A stretch of DNA of 64,000 nucleotides from Novosphingobium sp. B1 (GTDB lineage Bacteria; Pseudomonadota; Alphaproteobacteria; Sphingomonadales; Sphingomonadaceae). Location: assembly GCF_900176395.1 (NCBI RefSeq), contig NZ_FWXL01000004.1, forward strand, positions 1 through 64,000, written 5' to 3'. The notes below the pieces were generated by a model. That model saw only the letters and a list, made by a program, of their open reading frames with translations. It made no database searches and was not told the origin of the DNA. Positions 17,508 through 25,791 of the stretch are shown here, one piece after another; position 1 is the stretch's first letter; the number at the start of each line of letters is the position of its first letter. Both the position numbers and the translations under genes were made by a program.

Positions 17508-18661
17508 GCGGTGTGCCCCCCAAGCGTCTCGGCGAACCAGTCGGCGATCAGGTCACGACCATAGCTCATGTTGTCTGCACCGACGTGTTCGACGCCGCCT
17601 TCACGGGCGGTGAAGATCACCTTCTCGCGGCGGGGGGAATTGACCAGCTGGTCGTAGAGGTCATCGGCATATGACACGCTGATCTGGCGGTCATGCGCGC
17701 CGTGGGTCACGAGGAACGGGACCTTGATGGAATCGATGTGCCCGTTGAGGTTCATGTCGGTCGACTTCTCGAGGAATTCTTCCATCGTCTCGGCACCGAA
17801 GGCCCACATCACGTGCGCCCAGTAGTGCGGGACCGGGTTTTCGCCCTCGCGCTTCATGCGCTTGTCCTGCACTTCGCGCCAGTTGTGGTTGGCGCCCCAC
17901 ACCGCGCCGCTGGCAAAGCGCGGCTCGTAGGCCACGGCACGCGGCGCAAAGTGGCCGCCGAGCGAGATGCCGGTCATGCCGATGCGCTTCGGATCGACAT
18001 CGGGCTGCTGTTCGAGCCAATCGACTGCCTTGCTGGCCCAGTTCTCAGAGTGCGGATCAACCGGCAGGCCCTGCAGGCGCAGCGTTTCGCCGGAACCGGG
18101 CTGGTCGACGCACAGCGTCGAAACGCCACGGCGGGCCAAGGCTTCAGGCAGGCGGCTCCAGTAGAGCAGCTCCTTGCAGCTATCGAGGCCGTTGCAATAG
18201 ACCACCACCGGATGCGGCCCCGGCCCTTCGGCGCGCGTGTAGAGGGCGGGCATGGTGCCATTGGCGAGAGGAACTTCGACCCGTTCGCGGTTGATCTTGC
18301 CCAGCGCCGTCGACTTCGCAAAGGAGTCCAGAGCCTTGGCGTAGGTTTCCTTGCGCCCCGGCGCACCGTGGCCTTGCATGCGCTCGGCCACCAGCAGGTA
18401 GAGCGAGGCACGCTCCAGCTTGTTTGATGCCGAGAATGCGCGACCCTTGGCCTCGTCCTCGGCGGCAAGTTCGATCAGCTTGTCGCCATAGGCGGCCCAC
18501 TGCTTCATGAACATCGGCGTACCGGCGTCGCCACCATTGGCCGCCGCATCGATGATCGGCTGGCACATATCGACGATTTCGCCGATCTGTCCGCCGCTCT
18601 CCATTGCGATCGAGACGGAGAGGTTCCAGATGTAGTTAGGGAACGGTTCGTACAATGCCAT
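17504..18661 (-). CDS. Alpha/beta hydrolase of the 2,6-dihydroxypseudooxynicotine-hydrolase/FrsA type
   Basis: A 385-residue protein with a helical N-terminal region (about 1-120) before an alpha/beta-hydrolase core. The nucleophile elbow is GISLGGHFA with S233; likely acid D324 (THGAHDRQ) and base H359 (GGVEHVG). The layout and length match the family that includes the nicotine-pathway C-C hydrolase 2,6-DHPON hydrolase, which cleaves an acyl side chain from an aromatic ring, and FrsA-type esterases. Its place between an extradiol dioxygenase gene (3-nt gap) and the cyclase gene (4-nt overlap) suggests C-C hydrolysis in an aromatic pathway. The exact bond cleaved is inference. Confidence 0.75.
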   Translation of the reverse strand: MALYEPFPNYIWNLSVSIAMESGGQIGEIVDMCQPIIDAAANGGDAGTPMFMKQWAAYGDKLIELAAEDEAKGRAFSASNKLERASLYLLVAERMQGHGAPGRKETYAKALDSFAKSTALGKINRERVEVPLANGTMPALYTRAEGPGPHPVVVYCNGLDSCKELLYWSRLPEALARRGVSTLCVDQPGSGETLRLQGLPVDPHSENWASKAVDWLEQQPDVDPKRIGMTGISLGGHFAPRAVAYEPRFASGAVWGANHNWREVQDKRMKREGENPVPHYWAHVMWAFGAETMEEFLEKSTDMNLNGHIDSIKVPFLVTHGAHDRQISVSYADDLYDQLVNSPRREKVIFTAREGGVEHVGADNMSYGRDLIADWFAETLGGHTA

Positions 18662-18664
18662 GGA

Positions 18665-19579
18665 TCAGGCCTCGCCGACGAGTTCGGGGGTCTTGAACAG
18701 GCCCGGGTTGACGTGCGGATGCGGCATCGTCTGCGGACCGCCTACGCCAATGCCCCACTGGTCCATGACCATCGGCGCAGGCACATGCACCTTGAACTCA
18801 TGCGCGTCGAAGTCGACCACTTCGAGGTCCGAGGTATATTCGGTGACAAAGCCGCCGGGCGTCACGAAGTAGCTGAAGGTATTGTTGCCAGCGGTGTGGC
18901 GGCCGGGACCCCACTGGATGTTCACGCCCTTGATCTTCAGGCGGTGCGCGCCGCGCATCATGTCATCGACCGAGAGCATGTCGTAGGCGACATGGTTGAG
19001 ACAGGCCGGCCCCGGCAGGATCGCGATGCGATGGTGGGCGGAATTGCAGCGCAGGAAGCACATGAAATCGCCCAGCCAGTCGGACACCTTGAAGCCCAGG
19101 ACGTCGCAGAAGAACTTTACCGCTTCCTGATGGTTTGGCGAATGCAGCACGATGTGGCTGATCTTCACCGGCACGCCTTCCCAGCGCTCGAGTTCGCGCT
19201 TGCTGCCCTTGGCAACGTCGCTCGACACCTCGAACAGCATGCCATCGGGCGAGAAGAAGCGGAAACCATAGCCGCCACCGGGCGAGGTCAACTCGACCGG
19301 TTCGCTGGCGATCTGGCACCCGGCATCGGCAACCTTGCCGCGCAGCGCCTCGACATCAGCGCGAGTATCGGCGGCAAGGGCGATCACGTCGACGCGGTTC
19401 TCGTTTGCGCGGCGGAGCTGCACCACGTGATGCTCGTCATGCCCCTGCGCCTTGAACCAGGCATGGTCCTGGTCCTCGCCGACCGGATCGAGGCCCCAGA
19501 CCTCCGAGTAATAGGTTTTCTCGGCGTCGAATTCCTTCACGCCATAACCGACATAGCGGATTTCGGTAACGCGGCTCAT
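18665..19579 (-). CDS. Type I (VOC) extradiol ring-cleavage dioxygenase
   Basis: Two-domain vicinal-oxygen-chelate protein of 304 residues, like 2,3-dihydroxybiphenyl 1,2-dioxygenase. All three Fe(II) ligands of that family can be placed: H142 (ISHIVLH), H196 (LNHVAYD), E247 (FVTEYTS). Y237, ten residues before the Glu, and the HH pair at 182-183 match the second-sphere tyrosine and catalytic histidine. An intact active site argues for a working ring-cleaving enzyme rather than a glyoxalase relative. It is co-directional with the FAD monooxygenase gene 26 nt upstream, which could make its catechol-type substrate. Confidence 0.85.
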   Translation of the reverse strand: MSRVTEIRYVGYGVKEFDAEKTYYSEVWGLDPVGEDQDHAWFKAQGHDEHHVVQLRRANENRVDVIALAADTRADVEALRGKVADAGCQIASEPVELTSPGGGYGFRFFSPDGMLFEVSSDVAKGSKRELERWEGVPVKISHIVLHSPNHQEAVKFFCDVLGFKVSDWLGDFMCFLRCNSAHHRIAILPGPACLNHVAYDMLSVDDMMRGAHRLKIKGVNIQWGPGRHTAGNNTFSYFVTPGGFVTEYTSDLEVVDFDAHEFKVHVPAPMVMDQWGIGVGGPQTMPHPHVNPGLFKTPELVGEA

Positions 19580-19605
19580 GGATGTCTTCCTTGAATTTCG
19601 TGAAA

Positions 19606-20721
19606 TCAGATTGGCTGCGAGACGACGCCGAACATTTCGGCAGTCGCCTTGTGATTGTCGACCGCGGGCCCCAAGCCCAGCTGGCCGTGGCAGATGGCAA
19701 GGCTGCTCTCGACGATGTAGCGGCAGCGTTCGAAGCGACGGTCGCGATAGGCCTTCAGCGCGGATTCGACGTCATCGTGGCGCTCAAGCTCCTCGGCGAT
19801 GACGATCGCATCCTCGATCGCCATGCCCGCACCTTGGCCGAGGTGCGGCGTGGTGGCGTGAACAGCATCGCCCAGCAGCCCGATCCGGCCCCTGCTCCAG
19901 TCGCCCTGCACCAGCATGCCTTCAAGCGGGCGATAGACCACGCCCTCATCGTCGGTGATCTGCTCACCCAGCTCACGGATCGCCGGCGAGCAGTGGGCGA
20001 GCTTTGCCCGCATCGCGGCGGCAATGCCCTCCTTGGGGTACCAGGGATTGCCCGGCTCGGGCGTGGTGACGTACATGTACATCACGTCCGCGCTCATCGG
20101 CACGAGGCCGACGCCGGTCGGCCCATTGTAGACCTGCAGCGCATCGAGGCCGTCAGGACGCGGGAAGTTGTAGCGCCATACTGCCTGACCTGTGAATACC
20201 GGCTTCTCGGCTTCAGGCAGGATCGCGGCGCGCGTCTGCGAATAGACGCCGTCAGCCCCGATCACCACATCGTAGATGCCTGACGAGCCATCCGAGAATG
20301 TGACGGCGACCTTCTCGCCATCATCGACAATATCATCGGCGGTGATCCCGAGTCGGATCTCGGTGCCAAGCTCCTTGGCCGTGTCGCCCAGCACCTTCTG
20401 CAGCGCGCGACGGCCGATGCCGACGTTGGCCGGACGTCCCTCGACCAGGCGCGGGCTCGGCACCCGGGCAACCTTGGTGCCATCGGGCAGGAATATCTCC
20501 ACCGCATCGAACCCGCAGGCCGCATCCATGAACCTGTCGAGCACGCCGAGCTGGTCCATCGCGCGCAGCACGTTCGACTGCTGGATGATGCCGACGCCAT
20601 AGACCGACCAGTTGGGATCACGCTCGATCGCCGTGACGGTATTGCCCTTGCGTGTCAGCGCGATGGCGGCAGAAAGCCCGCCAATGCCCGCACCAATCAC
20701 GAGAATATCCATATTTTTCAT
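19606..20721 (-). CDS. FAD-dependent aromatic monooxygenase (class A)
   Basis: Predicted single-component NAD(P)H/FAD hydroxylase of the salicylate or dihydroxypyridine hydroxylase kind. Motifs: N-terminal GAGIGGLSAA for FAD at residues 10-19, GADGVYSQTR (DG motif) and LLGDAVHATTPHLGQGA (GD motif). 371 residues, normal. The first gene of the minus-strand half of the island, reading away from the MFS gene across a 243-bp shared intergenic region. In context it probably hydroxylates the ring before extradiol cleavage. The substrate cannot be read from sequence. Confidence 0.88.
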   Translation of the reverse strand: MKNMDILVIGAGIGGLSAAIALTRKGNTVTAIERDPNWSVYGVGIIQQSNVLRAMDQLGVLDRFMDAACGFDAVEIFLPDGTKVARVPSPRLVEGRPANVGIGRRALQKVLGDTAKELGTEIRLGITADDIVDDGEKVAVTFSDGSSGIYDVVIGADGVYSQTRAAILPEAEKPVFTGQAVWRYNFPRPDGLDALQVYNGPTGVGLVPMSADVMYMYVTTPEPGNPWYPKEGIAAAMRAKLAHCSPAIRELGEQITDDEGVVYRPLEGMLVQGDWSRGRIGLLGDAVHATTPHLGQGAGMAIEDAIVIAEELERHDDVESALKAYRDRRFERCRYIVESSLAICHGQLGLGPAVDNHKATAEMFGVVSQPI

Positions 20722-20964
20722 AGTGTAGCACCGGCTCCCGAAACAGGCGGACGCGCGGTTCCTCTCGTTGCTGCTCTGATGATTGCAGACGATCTAGAAC
20801 GGCCTGACCAATTCACAAAGCAAGTAATTTTTATGTCGAACCATGCTTGGAATTTATGGCTTGGCATCCAGTCCATTAGCTTGACTCACGACACGGAGGG
20901 ATGGATATCGTTTAAGAATAACGGTTCTAGAATGCGGCTGCGCAGACGGCTGCAGGGAGATTTG

Positions 20965-22167
20965 ATGAGCAGCTCTGTCAGGCGCCAACCCGGCATTCCA
21001 CAAGGCCTAACCATCGTCTTGACGGGCTTTCTGCCCATCGTCGCCATCGTGTCGATGTTCCCGGCTGTGCCCGCGATGATCGCGCACTTCTCTGGCGATC
21101 CTGCGGCGCCGACCAAGGTCCCGGCGATGGTCTCCGCGCCTGGCCTGACCGTAGCCATCCTCGCCCTGTTTGCGGGGCTGATGGTCGACAGGTTCGGCCG
21201 CCGCCGTCTCCTGCTGTGGTCGACGGGCCTTTACGGCTTCGTCGGCATGGCGCCGATGGTCCTCGACAATCTCGACCATATCTATGCCTCGCGTTTGCTG
21301 CTGGGGGTTGCCGAAGCCGCCATCCTCACCACCGTGAACACGCTGATCGGCGATTACTGGGACGAAAAGGGCCGCTATCGCTGGCTTTCGATGCAGGGCA
21401 TCGTGGGGCCCTTCTTCGGCAGCGCGGTGATCTTTACCTCGGGCTATCTCGCATCGATGAGCTGGAATGCGGTCTTCGCGATCTACGGCGTCGGCTTCCT
21501 CTGCTTCATCGCCATGCTGGCCTTCATCTACGAGCCTGAGAACGACGACACCGCCCGCAAGATGCTCGGCATCGGGGCCGAAGCCAGCACGCCATTCCCG
21601 TGGAAGGGGGTCGCCCTGTTCGGCCTGGTCACCCTGTTCGGTGGCGCGCTGTACTACGTCTTCATCATCAACGGCGGCATTGTCTGGCAGGAACTGGGAG
21701 TGTCGGACCCCAAGGAAATCGGGCGCCTGACCACGATTCCGAGCATGTTCGTGATCGTCGGCGCGCTGATCTTCTGGACCACTGGCCGTCTTGGCGCGCG
21801 CGCCCAGTTGACCATCTTCCTGCTGCTGCTTGGCTCCGGCCTTGCCGTGATCGGTACGGCCGGCGACTGGAAGGGCATGGTCGCGGGCATGGCGCTGCAG
21901 CAGACCGGCGCTGGGATGGCGGTGCCAACCTTGATCGCCTGGGCGCAGGGTTATCTGCCGTTCGAGCACCGCGGCCGCGGCATGGGCGTGTGGACTTCGG
22001 CATTCTTCTTCGGCCAGTTCGTCTCGCCGCTGCTGGTCAGCGTCGCCCGCACGTCGAGCGGCACGATGCAGGGCGCCTTCCTGATCGCAGGCATGCTGGG
22101 CATCGTGATCGCCCTGATCACGTGGTTCATCGTTGCCCCCCGTCAACCGCAAGCTGTCGCAGCCTGA
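20965..22167 (+). CDS. MFS transporter, probable uptake permease of the catabolic island
   Basis: A 400-residue major facilitator protein with about 12 hydrophobic segments. The loop 2-3 signature appears as GLMVDRFGRRRLLL, and GDYWDEKGRYRWLSMQG sits in the loop before TM5. I chose the ATG at 20965, preceded by GGGAG; the open frame to 20779 would add a 62-residue charged tail absent from MFS proteins. Divergent from the monooxygenase gene and co-directional with the isomerase-like gene 23 nt downstream. A substrate importer is the simplest role; export is possible. Confidence 0.85.
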   Translation: MSSSVRRQPGIPQGLTIVLTGFLPIVAIVSMFPAVPAMIAHFSGDPAAPTKVPAMVSAPGLTVAILALFAGLMVDRFGRRRLLLWSTGLYGFVGMAPMVLDNLDHIYASRLLLGVAEAAILTTVNTLIGDYWDEKGRYRWLSMQGIVGPFFGSAVIFTSGYLASMSWNAVFAIYGVGFLCFIAMLAFIYEPENDDTARKMLGIGAEASTPFPWKGVALFGLVTLFGGALYYVFIINGGIVWQELGVSDPKEIGRLTTIPSMFVIVGALIFWTTGRLGARAQLTIFLLLLGSGLAVIGTAGDWKGMVAGMALQQTGAGMAVPTLIAWAQGYLPFEHRGRGMGVWTSAFFFGQFVSPLLVSVARTSSGTMQGAFLIAGMLGIVIALITWFIVAPRQPQAVAA

Positions 22168-22190
22168 TCTTCCAGGAAAAGCAGGATCCC

Positions 22191-23204
22191 ATGTCAAAGA
22201 TAAAGCGGGGCGTAAGCCTCTATTCCTTCCAGGAAGAGATGTTTCTCGGCCAGATGAGCGTGGAGGACTGCGTGTCCTTCGCAGCGTCCATCGGCGCGAC
22301 CGGCATCGAGGTCCTGCCCGAACAGAACATGCCCTCCTTCCCGCACCTGTCGGATGCCGAGGTCGAGGAATGGAAGGCGATGGTCGCCCGCCACGGCTGC
22401 CACTTCACCGCCTACGACATGTTCCTCGACACCAAGCTGCGCAAGGATCGGTTAATGTCCGATGACGAGCAGGTCGAGAGCATCGTGCGGGACCTGAAGC
22501 TGTGCAACCGGCTCGGCATCCGCAACATGCGCGTGCTGGTCTTCGTGCGCCCCGACATCCTTGGCCGCTGCGTGCCCTATGCCGAAGAACTTGACGTGCA
22601 CATGGGCGTCGAAGTCCACGCCCCCTGGCATCTCGAACATGCCTGGATCCTGCGCACCATCGACGAGGCCGATCGCCTTGGTACCAAGCACCTTGGCATC
22701 CTGCCCGACATGGGCATCTTCATGAAGCACTACCCGCCCGCCTTCCGCGCCAGATTCGAACGCCAGGGCGCCCGGCCCGAGGTCACGCGGTTCATCGTCG
22801 ACCAGCACGAACAGAAGATCATGGCCGAGTATACGATCTACGAAGTGGCGGTGAAGATGCAGGGCAACAAGGCCGAAGTGGCCATGGCGGAAACCCTGCG
22901 CCACGCGCCATATGCCAACCCCAAGCGCCTCCCCGACTACGCGCCGTACTTCCACCATATCCAGGCCAAGTTCTATGAAATGAACGAGGACTGCACCGAT
23001 CCCTCGATCGCCTATGAGGACGTGATCGATGCTCTGGTCGGCTGCGGCTGGGAAGGTACGCTGTCCAGCGAATACGAAGGCAACCGCTGGGTGCAGGACG
23101 TGCAGAACATTGACAGCCGGGAGCAGGTCCGCCGCCAGCATGTCATGTTCGAGCGCCTGATTGCCAAGGCCGAGGCCCGCCACGCTGCGAAGGATGCCGC
23201 CTGA
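22191..23204 (+). CDS. Sugar phosphate isomerase/epimerase-fold enzyme, C-glycoside deglycosidase alpha-like
   Basis: A 337-residue TIM-barrel protein of the xylose-isomerase-like superfamily. Metal ligands fit the family pattern: E141 (GVEVHAP), D173 (LPDMG), H256 (HHIQAK), E294 (SSEYEG), with H143 close to the metal. The next gene overlaps by one base and encodes a small DUF6379-type protein; this alpha/beta pairing is the arrangement of bacterial C-glycoside deglycosidases (CarBC, DgpBC, DfgAB), which split a C-C bond between a 3-oxo-sugar and an aromatic ring. The usual partner glucoside 3-oxidase is not next door, so the reaction may differ. Family call is firm; deglycosidase role is inference. 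Confidence 0.72.
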   Translation: MSKIKRGVSLYSFQEEMFLGQMSVEDCVSFAASIGATGIEVLPEQNMPSFPHLSDAEVEEWKAMVARHGCHFTAYDMFLDTKLRKDRLMSDDEQVESIVRDLKLCNRLGIRNMRVLVFVRPDILGRCVPYAEELDVHMGVEVHAPWHLEHAWILRTIDEADRLGTKHLGILPDMGIFMKHYPPAFRARFERQGARPEVTRFIVDQHEQKIMAEYTIYEVAVKMQGNKAEVAMAETLRHAPYANPKRLPDYAPYFHHIQAKFYEMNEDCTDPSIAYEDVIDALVGCGWEGTLSSEYEGNRWVQDVQNIDSREQVRRQHVMFERLIAKAEARHAAKDAA

Positions 23205-23593
23205 TGTTCGACAAGTATATCATTGACGCTGCCTCCGTGCGCAACACCGGCCCGTCCGATGCGCCGACCGGCTTCTCGTTCGAGACCAAGCTCGGCTACT
23301 ATCGCGGCATCGGCCTCTCGATGGTCGAGGATCTTGCCGTCAGCATAGATGGCGAAGCCCTGCCTCGCGCCGTGATCAGCTTCGACGATGGCCATGGCGC
23401 CCTGTCGCTCGACGAGATGGAAACCGCCTATGACCGCCGCTGGCTGTTCGGTGCGGTCGCCACGATCACCGTCGCACGCCCCGGCGGGTTCCCTGCAGGC
23501 GAGCACAAGCTGGCACTCCAGCAGCGCCTGCGCGTGTCCTACCTGCCCTTTCCGGCATTCAACAACGACGAGAAGACGGTGAAGGTCGCCTGA
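23204..23593 (+). CDS. DUF6379-type small subunit, C-glycoside deglycosidase beta-like
   Basis: A 129-residue protein that starts FDKYIIDAASVRN and contains GLSMVEDLAVSIDGE, with a mostly beta-strand pattern, and ends in SYLPFPAFNNDEKTV. Size, composition and position match the beta subunits of C-glycoside deglycosidases (DUF6379), which complete the active site of the metal-binding alpha subunit. ATG overlaps the alpha stop by one base (TGATG), which would favour equimolar synthesis. On its own the sequence has no catalytic motif I can recognise. Confidence 0.66.
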   Translation: MFDKYIIDAASVRNTGPSDAPTGFSFETKLGYYRGIGLSMVEDLAVSIDGEALPRAVISFDDGHGALSLDEMETAYDRRWLFGAVATITVARPGGFPAGEHKLALQQRLRVSYLPFPAFNNDEKTVKVA

Positions 23594-24030
23594 TGCGCCG
23601 GACCGTCGCCCTGCTGGCGCCACTCATGGCCGTGGCCCTGCTTGGCAACGGTCCCGCCCAGCCTGACAATCGGCATGTCATCGAGGACTTCGCGCACCTG
23701 TTCTATGGCGAGCGCGACGTGAAACAGGCCTTCGAGATGTACGTCGCGCCCGATTACATTCAGCACAATCCCGGCGTTCCCGATGGCCGCGATGCCGCCA
23801 TTTCCTTGCTGAAGCCAATGTTCTCGGATCGCAACCGCAGCTTCGAGGTGCGCAAGATCATCGTCGACGGCGATCTTGCCGCCATCCACATCTTCGTAAA
23901 ACCCGATCCTGCCGCGCGTGGCGCAGCCGTCGCCGATTTCTACCGCCTCAAGGACGGCAAGATCGTCGAACATTGGGACGTGATTCAGCCGATCCCGGAA
24001 AAGTCGGCCAACGCGCACCCGATGTTCTGA
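23593..24030 (+). CDS. Exported SnoaL/NTF2-like protein
   Basis: 145 residues: a signal peptide (MRRTVALLAPLMAVALLGNG, then AQPD) followed by a SnoaL-like alpha+beta domain with YVAPDYIQHNPGVPDGRDA and DFYRLKDGKIVEHWDV. The latter two strings are hallmarks of SnoaL-like polyketide-cyclase relatives. The start overlaps the previous stop by one base. The signal suggests a periplasmic job, unlike the predicted cytoplasmic enzymes around it, such as binding or isomerising the substrate before uptake. That job is a guess. Confidence 0.75.
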   Translation: MRRTVALLAPLMAVALLGNGPAQPDNRHVIEDFAHLFYGERDVKQAFEMYVAPDYIQHNPGVPDGRDAAISLLKPMFSDRNRSFEVRKIIVDGDLAAIHIFVKPDPAARGAAVADFYRLKDGKIVEHWDVIQPIPEKSANAHPMF

Positions 24031-24052
24031 GCGCGCGCTGGCCCCGTCAGCC

Positions 24053-25096
24053 TCATTCTGCAGCAACCGCTTCGGTACAGGCGGCTTCTCCGGCCTCGGC
24101 CCGGCGCAACTGCATCATGCGCCGCCGCACGCGAATTGCGCCTGCATCGGACGGCAGGATGACCGGGCGCAGGTCCCAGAAATCGCCATCGCCCATCGCT
24201 TCCTGCTGGGCGTGCAGCATCGGGTGGTCCTCCTCGAGGAAGGCCTTCTCGAGCAATGCGTGGGCCTCCGGCGTAGGCTCATGCGTGTAGAAATAGTGCG
24301 TCGAAGTTGCCGTCTCCGGGGTCAGGATATGCGGATCGCCCATCGGCGGCACGACCATGTCCTTGCGGTTGGTGCCGGATCGCGCCAGCCCGATGAACAG
24401 CGCCAGGCTGGACGGCGCATTCCAGCGCATGTGCAGCCACTGATCGGTCTTTGCACCCTCGGGCAGCATCGGCACGGCCCAGACGGGAGGGGCGGAGTCC
24501 GGCATCGTCCAGTTGTTCCAGATCGCGCCGTTCTCGTCCTGAAGCACCTCGTGCTGGCCACAGGTCAGCAGGGAACCGTTCACGCCGAAGCTGTCCTTGT
24601 GAATGAATTCGGCGTGGCTCAGGTCCATCAGGTTGTCTGTCACCAGCTCATAGCTGGCATCCATCCTGATCGTGCCGCGATGCAACGGCTTGTCATGGTC
24701 AAGGAAGCCGTAGTCCGGAATCAGCGCCGGGTCGGCCTTCGCGGCATCGCCCGGCCAGAACCATACGCCAGTGTGCTTCTCGACCACCGGCAGCACTTCC
24801 ACCCTCGCGAGATCGAGCGGTTGGCCGCTGAAGGGGTTGTGCGCGCAATGGCCTGCGCTGTCGAAGGCCAACCCATGGTAGCCACAGCGCATCATGTCGC
24901 CATCGCGCCCGCCCCGGCTCAACGGCACGAAGCGGTGCGGGCACCGATCCGCCATCATTACCATTTCACCATCGGTCTTGCGCCAGATCACCCACGGCTT
25001 GTCGAGCAGGCGGCGAGCAAGAAAGCCACCATTCGGCACCTCGTGCGACCAGCAGGCCATGTACCAGCCATTGCGTATGAAAGCGCTCACGGTCAT
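24053..25096 (-). CDS. Rieske non-heme iron oxygenase (vanillate-demethylase-like)
   Basis: Ring-hydroxylating or O-demethylating oxygenase alpha subunit. Rieske motif: CPHRFVPL and CGYHGLAF about 16 residues apart give C-x-H and C-x2-H. The mononuclear iron site is in NLMDLSHAEFIH (two His, with a later Asp expected). At 347 residues it resembles VanA-type O-demethylases, which act on methoxylated aromatics. The ATG at 25096 is used; a GTG at 25123 is possible. No reductase gene lies beside it. Reads toward the SnoaL gene and diverges from the TetR gene. Confidence 0.87.
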   Translation of the reverse strand: MTVSAFIRNGWYMACWSHEVPNGGFLARRLLDKPWVIWRKTDGEMVMMADRCPHRFVPLSRGGRDGDMMRCGYHGLAFDSAGHCAHNPFSGQPLDLARVEVLPVVEKHTGVWFWPGDAAKADPALIPDYGFLDHDKPLHRGTIRMDASYELVTDNLMDLSHAEFIHKDSFGVNGSLLTCGQHEVLQDENGAIWNNWTMPDSAPPVWAVPMLPEGAKTDQWLHMRWNAPSSLALFIGLARSGTNRKDMVVPPMGDPHILTPETATSTHYFYTHEPTPEAHALLEKAFLEEDHPMLHAQQEAMGDGDFWDLRPVILPSDAGAIRVRRRMMQLRRAEAGEAACTEAVAAE

Positions 25097-25121
25097 TCTC
25101 CCCAGATGGCGAATCAAATAC

Positions 25122-25131
25122 ACCAGTTGGT
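25122..25131. promoter_or_regulatory. Possible TetR operator between the Rieske oxygenase and TetR genes
   Basis: ACCAGTTGGT has 4-bp arms (ACCA/TGGT) around a non-symmetric centre and sits in the 59-bp divergent gap. A further ACCA occurs at about 25151. TetR proteins usually bind such palindromes between themselves and a divergent target, so location supports it. The short arms make chance likely. Confidence 0.3.
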
Positions 25132-25155
25132 TTCTTTATATTACGGACAGACCAA

Positions 25156-25791
25156 GTGAGAAGCCCTGTCAGCCGCAATCCCGAAGTGGTTCGTGCGCGG
25201 GTTCTCGACGCTGCCCAGGCCGAATTCATGGCCGAAGGCTTCGCCGGAGCCAGCACCAACCGCATCCTCGAACGCTTTGGCGGCTCGAAACCCACGATGT
25301 TTCGGCACTTTCCGACCAAGCGAGCCCTGTTCGAGGCGGTCGTCGCGCGCATTGCCGAACGCTGGCGTGATGCGGTGGACATGACGGGCCTGGACGATGC
25401 CCAACCACGTGCCTGGCTCGAAACTTTCGCCCTTCGCGCGCTAGCCTGGATCCTTTCGGACGAGAGCATCTTCGTTGGGCGCATGGCGATTGCCGAGGGC
25501 CATCTCTTTCCCGAAGTGGGCGAAACCTACCGCGCTGTCGCTGTGGACCCGCTCAACGCCATGCTTACAGCGCGTCTGGCACAATGGACCGAGAAGGGCC
25601 TGTTGACCTGCAGCGCGCCACAACGCAGCGCACTTGCCTTCTTCGACCTGACGCTGGCCGGAATGGTCAGCCGCAAGCTCTATCGGGTGGAAGACAGCTT
25701 CGACGAGCCCGCGCTTGCCGCCCACGCAGCGCTTTGCGTCGGCGTGTTCCTTGATGGCTTGTCCTGTCGGTCGCGCGCCATCACACCCTGA
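25156..25791 (+). CDS. TetR/AcrR-family transcriptional regulator
   Basis: 211 residues with an N-terminal TetR helix-turn-helix: RVLDAAQAEFMAEGFAGAS, then RILERFGGSKPTMFRHFPTK, where FGGSKPTMFRHF is the recognition-helix region. The C-terminal ligand domain is unassigned. The start is GTG at 25156, only 59 bp from the divergent Rieske oxygenase gene, which is its most likely target, perhaps with the rest of the island. Its end overlaps the convergent lrp gene by 11 nt. Confidence 0.88.
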   Translation: MRSPVSRNPEVVRARVLDAAQAEFMAEGFAGASTNRILERFGGSKPTMFRHFPTKRALFEAVVARIAERWRDAVDMTGLDDAQPRAWLETFALRALAWILSDESIFVGRMAIAEGHLFPEVGETYRAVAVDPLNAMLTARLAQWTEKGLLTCSAPQRSALAFFDLTLAGMVSRKLYRVEDSFDEPALAAHAALCVGVFLDGLSCRSRAITP

